50,176 bases of DNA. Source: an uncultured Bacteroidia bacterium (GTDB lineage: Bacteria; Bacteroidota; Bacteroidia; Bacteroidales; CAJPTX01). The stretch lies in NCBI GenBank assembly GCA_938038735.1, contig CALHSW010000040.1:1-50176 (forward strand). The letters run 5' to 3'. The position numbers and the translations under genes were made by a program. The notes below the pieces were generated by a model that was not told the origin of the DNA, searched no databases, and saw nothing but the letters and a program-made list of their open reading frames with translations. Positions 7,996 to 16,905 of the stretch are shown here, in pieces; the first letter of the stretch is position 1; each line of letters starts with the position of its first letter.

Positions 7996-8930
7996 ACCCT
8001 ATTCGATAACCTTACCAATTCATCACCTAGCAGCTTGCCAAAAAGCACCGGCACCGCGTTCCCCACCTGCCTATAGCAAGAGCCATTACTACCTATAAAT
8101 ACGAAATCCTCAGGGAATGTTTGAATGGTGGCACTCTCCCGAATCGTCAGTCGCCTCAACCCATTGTAGTGGGGGATAGCCACTACGCCCCCTCCCCCAT
8201 TCCCCCGCGCAAGTATGGTTGGCGATGGGAGGTCGGGGTTTGTCGGCCGATGCCCCGTGAAGTTCCTCACAGCAATTTTATACTGCGAGCCCACATGATT
8301 GGGAATGCCGCAAGCCTCTGAGGGTTCGGGGAAATGCGCCAGCGCAGCTTGGATCGACACCCACTGCTTCTCATTCCCCTTGGGGCGCTTGGAGTGCGTT
8401 TTCACGGGGAATCTAAACAGCATTGCGTCGGCTAAGTCCTTCCGTTGCCCCACGATGATTACCCTTTGCCGCGTTTGCGGCACACCGTAATCGGCCATGT
8501 TTACCAAATGGATCTCCACGAGATACCCAGCGTTGGCGAAATCCGACACGATTTGCTTAATAATCTCCCCCTTCCCTAAGCTCAGTATGCCCTTCACGTT
8601 CTCCGCAATAAAGAATTTTGGCTGTTTCGCCTTAATGGTCTGGTAGAAAAAGGAGTAGAGCCTATTTCGCGCATCCTCCACCTGCCGCTTCAGATTGGCT
8701 AGGCTAAACCCTTGGCAAGGGAATCCGCCCACCACTACGTCCCCTGCGGGAATGCTCTCTGCATCAATGTCTTTAATGTCACCGCGCACGATGCGTGCAT
8801 CCACGTTTCGCCTGTAGGTAGCCACCGCATCGCGATCAATGTCGTTGGCCCACACGATCTCATTCCCCGCAGCCTTGAGGCCGTAGTCAAGCCCCCCGCA
8901 TCCAGAAAAAAGAGAAATGATCCTATACAT
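7992..8930 (-). CDS. DNA (cytosine-5-)-methyltransferase, first of pair
   Basis: This 312-residue enzyme has the same motif order as its neighbour. Motif I is LFSGCGGLDYGL, motif IV is GGFPCQGFSLANLKRQVEDARN with the catalytic Cys, and motif VI is FIAENVKGILSLGKG. Motif VIII is QTRQRVIIVG and motif X is VGNAVPVLFGKLLG. It begins the cassette, with 61 bp to the outer-membrane protein gene upstream. Two cytosine methyltransferases with one nuclease is what is expected when the site is asymmetric and each enzyme modifies one strand. A replaced or redundant enzyme would also fit. No controller (C) protein gene is visible. Confidence 0.95.
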   Translation of the reverse strand: MYRIISLFSGCGGLDYGLKAAGNEIVWANDIDRDAVATYRRNVDARIVRGDIKDIDAESIPAGDVVVGGFPCQGFSLANLKRQVEDARNRLYSFFYQTIKAKQPKFFIAENVKGILSLGKGEIIKQIVSDFANAGYLVEIHLVNMADYGVPQTRQRVIIVGQRKDLADAMLFRFPVKTHSKRPKGNEKQWVSIQAALAHFPEPSEACGIPNHVGSQYKIAVRNFTGHRPTNPDLPSPTILARGNGGGGVVAIPHYNGLRRLTIRESATIQTFPEDFVFIGSNGSCYRQVGNAVPVLFGKLLGDELVRLSNRV

Positions 8931-8991
8931 TGTCCCGCTACTCCGTTGGAAGGGGCATTACGATGCACCGCAATGCTTTCATCCCATAAGA

Positions 8992-9669
8992 TTAAAATAA
9001 GAAGCCGACTCGGAAGCTGAGATTGTGGTAGTAAAGATTACCAATGCCGGGCTTTGCCACCGCGGTAAACGTGCCGTGGTAGGCCACCCCCATGTCAATG
9101 GCGCTGCGCCCCCCAAGGGAATATTCTGCCCCGACGCGGAAAAAGTAGCCCGGATAGCCCCACGTGAAAAAATCTTTTGCTACCGATTCCCTAAGCCCCA
9201 TCGCTTGGCTCTCCACCCGGTGCGAGAAGAGTACGTCGCACGATACGCCCACAGCGCTCGTCACGCTCCAGTAGCCTATCTGAATCGCTCTCATCTTGAT
9301 ACCAATGGGGATATAAATGTACTGCGCCTTGGTTTTCAGCACGCTCCCACAGAGCATCAATACGCTCCCTACGTATTTCGTATCGACCTGCAACGCAGTG
9401 TCCGCATAGAGGAGGTTTGCCATGCGAAGGTCGTACGAAGCCCCCAACAAAAAGCCCACCCGCTCCACGAAGCTCCGTGTCACTTCCACCCCCGCCCGAA
9501 AGCCGAACTGCCCTCCAGCATTGGTAACGTAGTGCGAGTCACTATAGAACCAATTAACGGCGGGATCCGTGTGTACGCTAAACTGCCATACCTGCGCCTT
9601 TGTGACAGTCGCTAAAAACGTAAGGAAAAGTGAAAAAGTGATTGCGCGGCGCGCAAAACTCCCTGCCAT
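8992..9669 (-). CDS. Small outer-membrane beta-barrel protein (porin family)
   Basis: About 225 residues from the chosen ATG at 9669. This start leaves a clean signal peptide (SFARRAITFSLFLTFLATVTKAQ). The frame stays open upstream to 9729, but a promoter-like TACCTTTG lies between, which argues for the shorter form. The mature part alternates aromatic and small residues in the manner of an eight-stranded barrel of the OMP_b-brl_2/PorT-like group and ends ...LSFRVGFLF with a terminal Phe. The role is unknown. It is the first gene of the minus-strand run into the R-M cassette and is divergent from the efflux operon. Confidence 0.7.
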   Translation of the reverse strand: MAGSFARRAITFSLFLTFLATVTKAQVWQFSVHTDPAVNWFYSDSHYVTNAGGQFGFRAGVEVTRSFVERVGFLLGASYDLRMANLLYADTALQVDTKYVGSVLMLCGSVLKTKAQYIYIPIGIKMRAIQIGYWSVTSAVGVSCDVLFSHRVESQAMGLRESVAKDFFTWGYPGYFFRVGAEYSLGGRSAIDMGVAYHGTFTAVAKPGIGNLYYHNLSFRVGFLF

Positions 9670-9686
9670 AGCACCAATCTTTTCGG

Positions 9687-9694
9687 CAAAGGTA
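9687..9694 (-). promoter_or_regulatory. -7 promoter element (TACCTTTG) for the barrel protein gene
   Basis: Minus-strand TACCTTTG fits TAnnTTTG and lies 17 bases before the ATG at 9669. No clear TTTG box is seen at the -33 spacing, so the call rests on one element. It could also feed the R-M genes, since no terminator is visible after 8992. Confidence 0.4.
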
Positions 9695-9848
9695 GTAAAG
9701 AATACGATTGTTTGCGCCCTGCCAGCCATTAATTCTGAGGTGCAAATAGCCTGACAGGATGTCTACTCCCGACAATTTTCACCCTGACAAGAGAAAACGA
9801 TTGATTGGCACAAATATTGCTACAACCGTTCCAAAGAAATTTGTAATT

Positions 9849-11366
9849 ATGCAAAGGACAGACAACATCCGACAGGTATTTCTCGCTACGCTGCTAGCGG
9901 TGCTTCTCCCGCACGCTGCGCGCTGCCAGGAACCGCTAACGTTGGATTCATGCCGCAGGCTAGCTGCGGCACAGAATTTCAAGCTTCAAGCGGCGCGCGA
10001 GAACGAGGAAATCGATAAGAACTTGGTGCGTGCGGCGCGTACACTTTACCTTCCGCGAATAGATTTTGCGGGGGGATGGTACTACATGGGGCAGAAGGAC
10101 GTGATCCCGAACCCTAACGACCAGTTCTTGCCGATAGTACCCTATCAGGCTATCGATCAGTCTACCGGCACGCTGAATCCTAACTTCTTCAAGGAGAACC
10201 CAGTCGCTGCGTTGCAGAGCCTTGTCATTGACATGAGCAAGCTTGAGCCGATGCTCGATCGCAATGGTAATCCAATGTTCAAGCAGTATGCGTACCTGCC
10301 AGGCAATAAACTGGTCCTGGAGCCGAAGCACCTTTGGATGATGGGCTTCGTAGTCCGCCAACCGATTTTTACGGGGCTAAAGATTGTGGCTGCCAACAAA
10401 ATGGCAGAGGCTACGGGGAGCATTGAGCACAGCAAGGCGAAACTCACCGAGGCTGAGGTGATAGAGAAATGCGATGAGGACTACTGGCGCGTACTTTCGC
10501 TGCAAGAGAAGTGCAAGCTGGCCACCCAGTACGAAGAGCTCATTGCGCAGCTTGAATCGGACGTTCAGAACCTTTTGGACGAGGGGATGGCTACGCGCAA
10601 CGACCTTCTCAAGGTGCAAACGAAGCATAACGAAGCACGCATGAAACAGCTCCGGGCCAGCAATGGGCAAACGCTCGCGCGCATGGCACTAGCGCAAACG
10701 CTAGGGATACGCATGAACCAAGCCGTGGTGTCAGGCGCAGGGCTTGACTCCATGGCGCTAGCCAACGCCCCCCTAAGCTACGACAGCGTGGACTCCGACC
10801 GCCCGGAGGTGGCCATGCTCCGGGGCAAACAGCAGATGCTGGAGGCGGCGCTCATGATGACCAACTCCGCCTACATGCCGGAGGTCTACCTTTTCGGGCA
10901 ATACTCGTGGAAGTACCCCAACCCCTACGACGGCATGACAAAAACGTTTGGCGGCGACTGGTCCGTCGGGGTAACCTTCCGCTGGTCAATACTCACATGG
11001 GGCGACCGCATCTACAAAACCCGCATCGCACGCCTTAAACTCGCGCAGACAGAGGCGGAGCTAAACGATGCAGAGAGCCTTGTGGCGCTGCAACAGATGG
11101 AAAAAACTAACCATTTAGCCGAGGCCCACGAACATATTGATTTCGCTACCGAGGCAGCCAACCAAGCGAATGAAAACCTTGAGAACGTCAAGGCGAGCTA
11201 CGCCGAGGGGGCATCCAACCTTCGCGACGTACTAGAGGCGCAAACGCTTTGGCAAGAGGCGCAGCAGGAGCTTCTTGACGCAAAGCTTGAGGCGGCGAAC
11301 GCACGCATTGCGCTTAGCCGTGCCTATGGACAACTTAGCGCACCGACAGTGCCTACAAAACAATAG
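9849..11366 (+). CDS. TolC-family outer-membrane efflux protein
   Basis: 505 residues from the ATG at 9849, which gives a signal peptide ending near AARCQ; the frame is open upstream to 9759 but without signal character. Two OEP repeats follow, the usual TolC architecture, with long coiled-coil stretches (about 60-90 and 200-290, then 340-480) and the repeated LTLDSCRRLA and NLRDVLEAQ type motifs. It forms the outer-membrane channel of a tripartite pump. It is the first gene of a four-gene operon, 49 bp before the adaptor. The substrate cannot be read from the sequence. Confidence 0.93.
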   Translation: MQRTDNIRQVFLATLLAVLLPHAARCQEPLTLDSCRRLAAAQNFKLQAARENEEIDKNLVRAARTLYLPRIDFAGGWYYMGQKDVIPNPNDQFLPIVPYQAIDQSTGTLNPNFFKENPVAALQSLVIDMSKLEPMLDRNGNPMFKQYAYLPGNKLVLEPKHLWMMGFVVRQPIFTGLKIVAANKMAEATGSIEHSKAKLTEAEVIEKCDEDYWRVLSLQEKCKLATQYEELIAQLESDVQNLLDEGMATRNDLLKVQTKHNEARMKQLRASNGQTLARMALAQTLGIRMNQAVVSGAGLDSMALANAPLSYDSVDSDRPEVAMLRGKQQMLEAALMMTNSAYMPEVYLFGQYSWKYPNPYDGMTKTFGGDWSVGVTFRWSILTWGDRIYKTRIARLKLAQTEAELNDAESLVALQQMEKTNHLAEAHEHIDFATEAANQANENLENVKASYAEGASNLRDVLEAQTLWQEAQQELLDAKLEAANARIALSRAYGQLSAPTVPTKQ

Positions 11367-11415
11367 CAGTAGAACAAGTAATAAGAGGAATAGGAACAGA
11401 AAACGAGAGGCTGAG

Positions 11416-12522
11416 ATGCAATACAGAAGATATAGAACGTTGGGCATGCTACTAGCTACGCTAGCCTTGCTGCCAGCATGTCGTAGGGGCGAGACCAGCA
11501 CAGAGAAGCCGGCTGCCGACAGCCTTAGCGTGGTGTCCATCACTACCGCCCAGGCGCAAACGAAGGAGTACACCCCCGCTTTGCAGTTCACTGGCACCGC
11601 CGAGGCCATCCGCTCGGCAAACCTTGGCACTGCCCTCCCGGGACGCGTGGAACGCATCCACTGCCAGCGGGGCGAAGCCGTGCGCAAGGGCGAGCTGCTG
11701 GTTGAGATGTCCGACGAGATGCTCGTGCAGGCGCAGATAGAACGCGATGCGCTGAAGCAAGATCTGGGAAGGGTGCAGCGCCTCAACCAAAAGGGCACCA
11801 TCTCCACAATGGACCTTGAACACCTACAGGCAAAATACGAGGCCTCGGAGGCTAAGGTATCCATGCTGAAGAGCAATACGTCTATCGTTGCTCCTTTCAG
11901 CGGGGTCGTAACGAAAATACTTGTACACGAGGGGGAGAACTACTCCTTCGTGCCCACGGTCACTTCTGAATTCAAGCTGGAGGGCGGCATACTACAGCTG
12001 CGGCAGCTTGATCCGCTCAAGGTGGTGGTGGCGGTCAACGAGCAGGATGTGCCAAAAATGAAGGTGGGTACCGCCGCAACCGTACGTTTTGACGCCTTCC
12101 CGCTTGACACGGTGCGCGGGAAAATAATCTACGTAGCCCCAGAGCTATCGCGCCGCGACAGGTCATGCGAGGTGGAGGTGGAAATACCCAATAGGAAGGA
12201 AGTATTTAAGCCTGGTATGTTTTGCAACGTCACGCTTACGGCAAGCCCTCGCCAAGGGGTATTCGTGCCGCTGCGAGCCCTGCTAAAGATGCAGGGTACG
12301 GGAGATGAGTACGTTTTCACGATAGACGAAAACGACATTGCGCACCGCACCCCTATAACCCAGAAGGAGAGCATGGGCGGATGGGTAATGGTAGAGGGAG
12401 TAGAGCCTAATGCCGTGGTGGCCATAGAGGGGAAAAGCAAACTGAACGATGGCTGCAGCGTGGCGGTAATCCGTAGCGAAACGAATAGCGCAGCGAAGGC
12501 TTCGCAAGGAGGTGCACGATGA
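11416..12522 (+). CDS. RND efflux periplasmic adaptor (membrane fusion protein, HlyD family)
   Basis: 368 residues from the ATG at 11416. The N-terminus has a lipoprotein signal with lipobox LLPAC, so the mature protein is likely tethered to the inner membrane by a lipid. A split biotinyl-lipoyl domain is visible around GTALPGRVERIHCQRGEAVRKGELL and SIVAPFSGVVTKILVHEGENY, with a short coiled hairpin between. The beta-barrel and membrane-proximal parts follow. It links the inner-membrane pump to TolC. The frame extends upstream to 11275 inside the tolC gene, but that part has no adaptor character. Its stop overlaps the pump's ATG by four bases. Confidence 0.93.
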   Translation: MQYRRYRTLGMLLATLALLPACRRGETSTEKPAADSLSVVSITTAQAQTKEYTPALQFTGTAEAIRSANLGTALPGRVERIHCQRGEAVRKGELLVEMSDEMLVQAQIERDALKQDLGRVQRLNQKGTISTMDLEHLQAKYEASEAKVSMLKSNTSIVAPFSGVVTKILVHEGENYSFVPTVTSEFKLEGGILQLRQLDPLKVVVAVNEQDVPKMKVGTAATVRFDAFPLDTVRGKIIYVAPELSRRDRSCEVEVEIPNRKEVFKPGMFCNVTLTASPRQGVFVPLRALLKMQGTGDEYVFTIDENDIAHRTPITQKESMGGWVMVEGVEPNAVVAIEGKSKLNDGCSVAVIRSETNSAAKASQGGAR

Positions 12523-15500
12523 AGCTACCCGATTTTGGCGTACGTCGCCCGATGGCGACGCTGATGCTATTCGGCGCCATCATTGCGCTAGGACTCTACG
12601 CAATGGTCTCGCTCCCTTTGGACCTTCTTCCCTCGGTGGAACTCCCTACGCTGACGGTAATTACCGTATACCCCGGCGCATCGGCCAACGAGGTGGAGGA
12701 GCAGGTGACTCGCACCCTTGAAGCCGCCCTCGCGGGGGCTGAGGGGCTACAGTCAATAAAGTCCTCGTCGCAGGAGAACGTCTCCTTCATTCAACTTCAA
12801 TATAATTGGGGAGCAGACATCGCCTCGGCGAGCATCAACGCCCGAGACCTCATCGAGCCGGTGAAGTCAAAACTTCCCTCTTCTGCATACGACCCCATGG
12901 TTTACAAGCTCAACGCCTCCATGATGCCGGTGCTGGGCTACTCGGTGCACGCCGAGGCGAGCTACAACGGTCTTGAACAAATCGTTGAGGATCAGGTTGC
13001 TAGCCGTCTACGCAAGGTGGAAGGCGTGGGGGGCGTGCGCTACCTTGGGCAGCCTACGCGCGAGATTAAGGTGGAGATAGACCCTACCCGGGCCAACGCC
13101 TACGGCATTACCGTCTCCACGCTGGCCCGCGCGCTCAAGGCCGATAATATCAATGTGCCTGCCGGGTCAATCTCCATCGGGGGGCAGGACATGGCGGTAC
13201 GTATGCCAGGGAAAATTGAATCGGTTGAAGAGATTGAGAACACGGTACTCGCAGGGGTGAACGGCCGCATGGTCAAGGTGCGCGATGTGGCCACGGTAAC
13301 CGATGGGTTCAAGGAGAAAGAGGCTTTTGCCCGCAACCATCTTGGGCGGGGCATGACGATACTGATCCAAAAGCAATCGGGGGCCAATACAGTGGCAGTA
13401 GCCGATGCAGTGCGCACGGAGATGGAACAGATAAAAAAGACCCTGCCCGCCGACGTGCAGCTGTACGAGGTGGCGAGCTCTGACCTCATGGTGAAAAGCA
13501 CCGTGAATAGCCTGACCAGTTCTATACTCTACGCGCTGCTATTCGTAACGCTCGTGGTACTTCTTTTCCTACGCGATTGGAAGTCAAGTTTCATCGTATT
13601 TGTCACAATGCCGGTATCGCTCATTGCAGCGTTCATCGTGATGTACCTCCTCAATTTCACCATCAATATCTTCTCTCTGATTTCTCTCGTTGTGGCTATC
13701 GGGATGGTAGTTGACAACGCCATTGTGGTGCTGGAGAACATCACGCAGCACATTGAGCACGGCGCACGCCCCCAAGAGGCATCGCGCTTTGGGGCATCTG
13801 AAATGGGGCTAGCCATTGCCGCATCCACAGCCACCACCATTGTCGTTTTCTTCCCGCTCCTCTTTATGGGCGGCATCGTGGGCGTAATGTTCAAACAGCT
13901 AGCCATTCTCACGGTCACATGCCTCCTCGTGTCGCTATTCACGGCCTTGACCCTAACGCCTATGCTCGCGAGCGTGATGCTTAAGCCCGCGCCCCGTGGC
14001 AATCTCAAGCCGCGCCATGGGCGACTCTACCAATGGAGCGAGCGGGGCTTTGAACGGCTTGAAAATGGCTACAAGAATCTCCTTGGTTGGGCGGTACACC
14101 ACAAAACCGTTACGCTCATCTCGGCACTAGTGATATTTATCGTCACCATGATTCTAGGCAAAAGCGTAGGCACGGACTACATCCCAAACATTGATACCGC
14201 AGACCTCTCGATCATCTATGAGACGGAGCAGGGTACCTCCTCAACCCACACCGACTCCGTGGGGAAGCAGATTCTAGACATAATCAGAGAACAGGTACCT
14301 GAGATGGAGGATGGTGCGGTACTCTGCGTCGCGGGACGCACGAGCGATGGCACCCTGACGGCTCTGGGCTTCAAGGAGAGCAAGAACATTGGGTCAATAC
14401 TGTGCCACCTCAAACCCATTGAGGAACGCGATCGCACCGGCGAAGAAATAGCGGCAGCTCTACAGCCCTACATCGAGACTCTTCCCGAGGTGACCAAGGC
14501 AACTGTGAGCGGCGGGAGCGCCCTCGCGGCCATTCTCACGGGGAATAAAGAGCCTGTGGAATACCTAATCACGGGGCACGACCTCCAAAAGCTCCACTCC
14601 GTGGCCTTCCAGCTTGTAGATAGCATGAACGCTAACAATGCCTTTAAGAATGTGGAAACGTCGGCGAACTCCAGCGCGGATGAGATCCACGTAGAAATCA
14701 ACAAGGCGAAGGCGGCTGCCATGGCACTTAATGCGACAGTCATCGGGGTGCAGCTCCGCGAAAACCTATACGGGGCCTCGGCGGGAGCCTTGACTGAGGA
14801 AGGTACCGATTACGATATCGTTGTGCGGTACGATAAAGCATCGCGCAATTCCCCTGAGGCGTTACGAAACATGTCGCTCACCAACCTACTCGGGGAGCAG
14901 ATACCGCTGGGTTCTGTGGCTACCATCAGCATGCAAGAGGGGGCCACGGAAATCACCCACGACAAGCAGCAGCGGTACGTTAAGGTGTCTGCCTCTCCAA
15001 ACGGAATTTCTCTCGGAGAGGCCGCCAAGGAGGCGAGAGCTATGTTGAATCGTTGCTCATTACCCGAAGGAGTTAACGTTAGCGTGGCAGGTCAGGTAAG
15101 CGAGCAGGAGACATCCTTCCAATCGCTCTATTTCATTTTCTTCCTTGGCATTCTCTTAGTATTTATGGTTATGGCAGCCCAATTTGAGTCGCTCCTAGAC
15201 CCCTTCATCATCCTATTCGCCATACCGTTTACGCTAGTTGGCGTAATCCTCATGTTTGCCATCACGGGGGTAACGCTGAGCGTGGTGACCTTCGTGGGCG
15301 TAGTGACGCTGGTGGGGATTGTGGTGAATAATGGAATCGTGCTGGTAGACTACACCAACATGCTGCTCAAGCGGGGCCGCACGCTGCAGGATGCCGTTAT
15401 GGAGGCGGGGCGCTCGCGCCTACGCCCAGTGCTTATGACTTCGTTGACAACGATTCTAGGCATGGTGCCAATGGCACTCAACAAGGGTATGGGCACGGAG

Positions 15501-15668
15501 CTCTACTCGCCCTTCGGACTCACGGTGATCGGGGGACTGCTCGTGTCGACCATCGTAACGCTGCTCGTAGTACCCACGATGTACGCTTCGCTGCATGCAC
15601 GGCACGACAAGATAGCAAGGCGGCAAACGCTGCTACGTATAAAGTTAGAAAGGAAATTAAGACGATGA
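12519..15668 (+). CDS. RND-superfamily multidrug efflux pump, inner-membrane permease
   Basis: 1,049 residues, the full length of AcrB/MdtB-type (HAE1-like) permeases. It has an N-terminal transmembrane helix, two large periplasmic loops (about 35-330 and 560-860) and two blocks of helices. The proton-relay motif GMVVDNAIVVLENI in TM4 carries the Asp pair region; the second block has GIVVNNGIVLVDYTN. It exports substrates using the proton gradient. The ATG overlaps the adaptor's stop, and its stop overlaps the next gene's ATG, so all are co-translated. Divalent-metal signature residues typical of CusA were not evident, so a drug- or lipophile-type substrate is favoured. Confidence 0.95.
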   Translation: MKLPDFGVRRPMATLMLFGAIIALGLYAMVSLPLDLLPSVELPTLTVITVYPGASANEVEEQVTRTLEAALAGAEGLQSIKSSSQENVSFIQLQYNWGADIASASINARDLIEPVKSKLPSSAYDPMVYKLNASMMPVLGYSVHAEASYNGLEQIVEDQVASRLRKVEGVGGVRYLGQPTREIKVEIDPTRANAYGITVSTLARALKADNINVPAGSISIGGQDMAVRMPGKIESVEEIENTVLAGVNGRMVKVRDVATVTDGFKEKEAFARNHLGRGMTILIQKQSGANTVAVADAVRTEMEQIKKTLPADVQLYEVASSDLMVKSTVNSLTSSILYALLFVTLVVLLFLRDWKSSFIVFVTMPVSLIAAFIVMYLLNFTINIFSLISLVVAIGMVVDNAIVVLENITQHIEHGARPQEASRFGASEMGLAIAASTATTIVVFFPLLFMGGIVGVMFKQLAILTVTCLLVSLFTALTLTPMLASVMLKPAPRGNLKPRHGRLYQWSERGFERLENGYKNLLGWAVHHKTVTLISALVIFIVTMILGKSVGTDYIPNIDTADLSIIYETEQGTSSTHTDSVGKQILDIIREQVPEMEDGAVLCVAGRTSDGTLTALGFKESKNIGSILCHLKPIEERDRTGEEIAAALQPYIETLPEVTKATVSGGSALAAILTGNKEPVEYLITGHDLQKLHSVAFQLVDSMNANNAFKNVETSANSSADEIHVEINKAKAAAMALNATVIGVQLRENLYGASAGALTEEGTDYDIVVRYDKASRNSPEALRNMSLTNLLGEQIPLGSVATISMQEGATEITHDKQQRYVKVSASPNGISLGEAAKEARAMLNRCSLPEGVNVSVAGQVSEQETSFQSLYFIFFLGILLVFMVMAAQFESLLDPFIILFAIPFTLVGVILMFAITGVTLSVVTFVGVVTLVGIVVNNGIVLVDYTNMLLKRGRTLQDAVMEAGRSRLRPVLMTSLTTILGMVPMALNKGMGTELYSPFGLTVIGGLLVSTIVTLLVVPTMYASLHARHDKIARRQTLLRIKLERKLRR

Positions 15669-15976
15669 AGTTGCTGTATATAACGTGCAGCGTGAGCATG
15701 CAGGAACGCATAGAAACGCTGCTGCGTAAACATAACCCGCAAAGCATCCAGGTCATTCCAAAGGTGCTCTCCGAAAGTCAAGTCTCCACGCCCCGCCGTG
15801 ACGACCCCATATGGCCTGGCTACGACGTAGCATTCATGGTGCACGCTGAGGATGGAATTGCGGAGAAGATTTTTAGCGCATTGCGAAACCTAAATGAAAG
15901 GTCCTACGATGAGAGCGAACTGGTTTCAGGTACAATGCTGAACGTAACGGACTCGCTCCTGCCCGAGGGTAGATGA
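15665..15976 (+). CDS. Small conserved-looking protein coupled to the RND pump (P-II/CutA-like size)
   Basis: 103 residues whose ATG overlaps the pump stop (ATGA), so it belongs to the efflux operon. It starts MKLLYITCSVSMQERIETLLRKH and has alternating beta and alpha segments. This resembles small ferredoxin-fold regulators of the P-II kind that sit behind RND pumps in other genomes. I see no ATP- or metal-binding signature, so this is a structural guess. No signal peptide; it should be cytoplasmic. Confidence 0.7.
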   Translation: MKLLYITCSVSMQERIETLLRKHNPQSIQVIPKVLSESQVSTPRRDDPIWPGYDVAFMVHAEDGIAEKIFSALRNLNERSYDESELVSGTMLNVTDSLLPEGR

Positions 15977-16072
15977 GAGTATCGGTAAGCAATAGCTAGC
16001 ATCTCAAGAATTAGGTATAAATTGAACGAAAAATGCCTATAAATTGGTATTTCCACATAGCCAAAGCCACTC

Positions 16073-16080
16073 TACCTTTG
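16073..16080 (+). promoter_or_regulatory. -7 promoter element (TACCTTTG)
   Basis: Perfect TAnnTTTG element 154 bases before the tetR start and 72 bases before a strong terminator hairpin. No TTTG box lies at the ideal spacing; the -33 region is TATTTCC. It could drive a short RNA (see the ncRNA at 16087-16187). Confidence 0.45.
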
Positions 16081-16086
16081 CACCGT

Positions 16087-16187
16087 GAAAATATCAATTG
16101 GCAATGAGTAGTAAGAGTTGTTCTATAGGGGCGCAGCCCCATGCAGATACCAGCGCACCGCTCCGAAAAGGGCGGTGCGCTTTTTTT
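16087..16187 (+). ncRNA. Candidate small RNA (~100 nt)
   Basis: A transcript starting about seven bases after the TACCTTTG box would run ~100 bases. It would pass an internal GGGG/CCCC hairpin at 16128-16140 and end at a strong intrinsic terminator. No ORF fits inside. The same terminator could simply end the efflux operon, so the RNA is a hypothesis. Confidence 0.35.
16152..16187 (+). terminator. Intrinsic terminator
   Basis: Ten-base perfect stem AGCGCACCGC / GCGGTGCGCT with a ten-base loop, followed by a run of seven T. It lies 175 bp after the efflux operon and 46 bp before tetR. Confidence 0.85.
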
Positions 16188-16233
16188 ATGAACGGAACGG
16201 ACAATTGTTCATTAATGACAAAAGCTGCCACGT

Positions 16234-16848
16234 ATGCAATCGCTCAAGGATGAGGTGCGGCAGCGCATTCTAGTTGCAGCGCGCGATGAGTTCATTGCGC
16301 GTGGCGTGAAAAACACCCCCATGCGAGCCGTAGCGGAACGCGCCGGGATTGCCGTTGGCAACATCTATAACTACTTCGGCAGCAAGGACGCATTGTTCCG
16401 AGAAGTGATGCGGCCCCTACTTAACTCGCTCAACCGCTACGTACTATCGCATAACGAGGAGCGCTACCTAAACATTGAGGTGTTCAGCGAGAATCGTTTC
16501 CAAGCCGAGCACATGCTAGAGATGAAAACGCTTATCGTAAACTTCCGCCCAGAGCTCCAACTACTGCTCTTCAAAGCGGATGGGACATCGCTCGCCAACT
16601 ACAAAGACCGCATCCTAGAACACCAAATGGATATCGGCATTGAATACCTCCATTTAATGAAACGCCGCTACCCTCACATTAACATCAACATCTCTCCTTT
16701 CCTGCTGCGCATCGCCAGTGCCACCTGGGTAAGCATCTTTACCGAACTCGTACGGCACGATGAGTACAGCGATGCGGAGATTGATTACGCGCTGCAGCAG
16801 TGCGCCGCTTACAGCATGGCGGGGTGGAAGGAATTGCTGAACGTGTAG
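16234..16848 (+). CDS. TetR/AcrR-family transcriptional regulator
   Basis: 204 residues. The N-terminal helix-turn-helix is typical: RQRILVAARDEFIARGVKNTPMRAVAERAGIAVGNIYNYFGSKDALFREVM (residues 9-60), with the conserved YFGSKDAL turn. The C-terminal ligand domain is not family-specific. It lies 57 bp before the first ABC gene and on the same strand, so it most likely represses the export operon that follows and is released by its substrate. No operator palindrome was confidently identified in the short leader. Confidence 0.92.
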   Translation: MQSLKDEVRQRILVAARDEFIARGVKNTPMRAVAERAGIAVGNIYNYFGSKDALFREVMRPLLNSLNRYVLSHNEERYLNIEVFSENRFQAEHMLEMKTLIVNFRPELQLLLFKADGTSLANYKDRILEHQMDIGIEYLHLMKRRYPHININISPFLLRIASATWVSIFTELVRHDEYSDAEIDYALQQCAAYSMAGWKELLNV

Positions 16849-16905
16849 TGTAAGTAGTAAGTGAGAGAGTGAAGCACTAAAACCCTTTAGATAGAACGAT
16901 TGGAG

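Noticed and set aside
9025..9615. Plus-strand ORF of 196 residues
   Set aside because: It is antisense to the outer-membrane barrel gene, which has a signal peptide and a barrel pattern.
11232..11876. Minus-strand ORF of 214 residues
   Set aside because: It lies antisense to the tolC and adaptor genes, which are clearly real.
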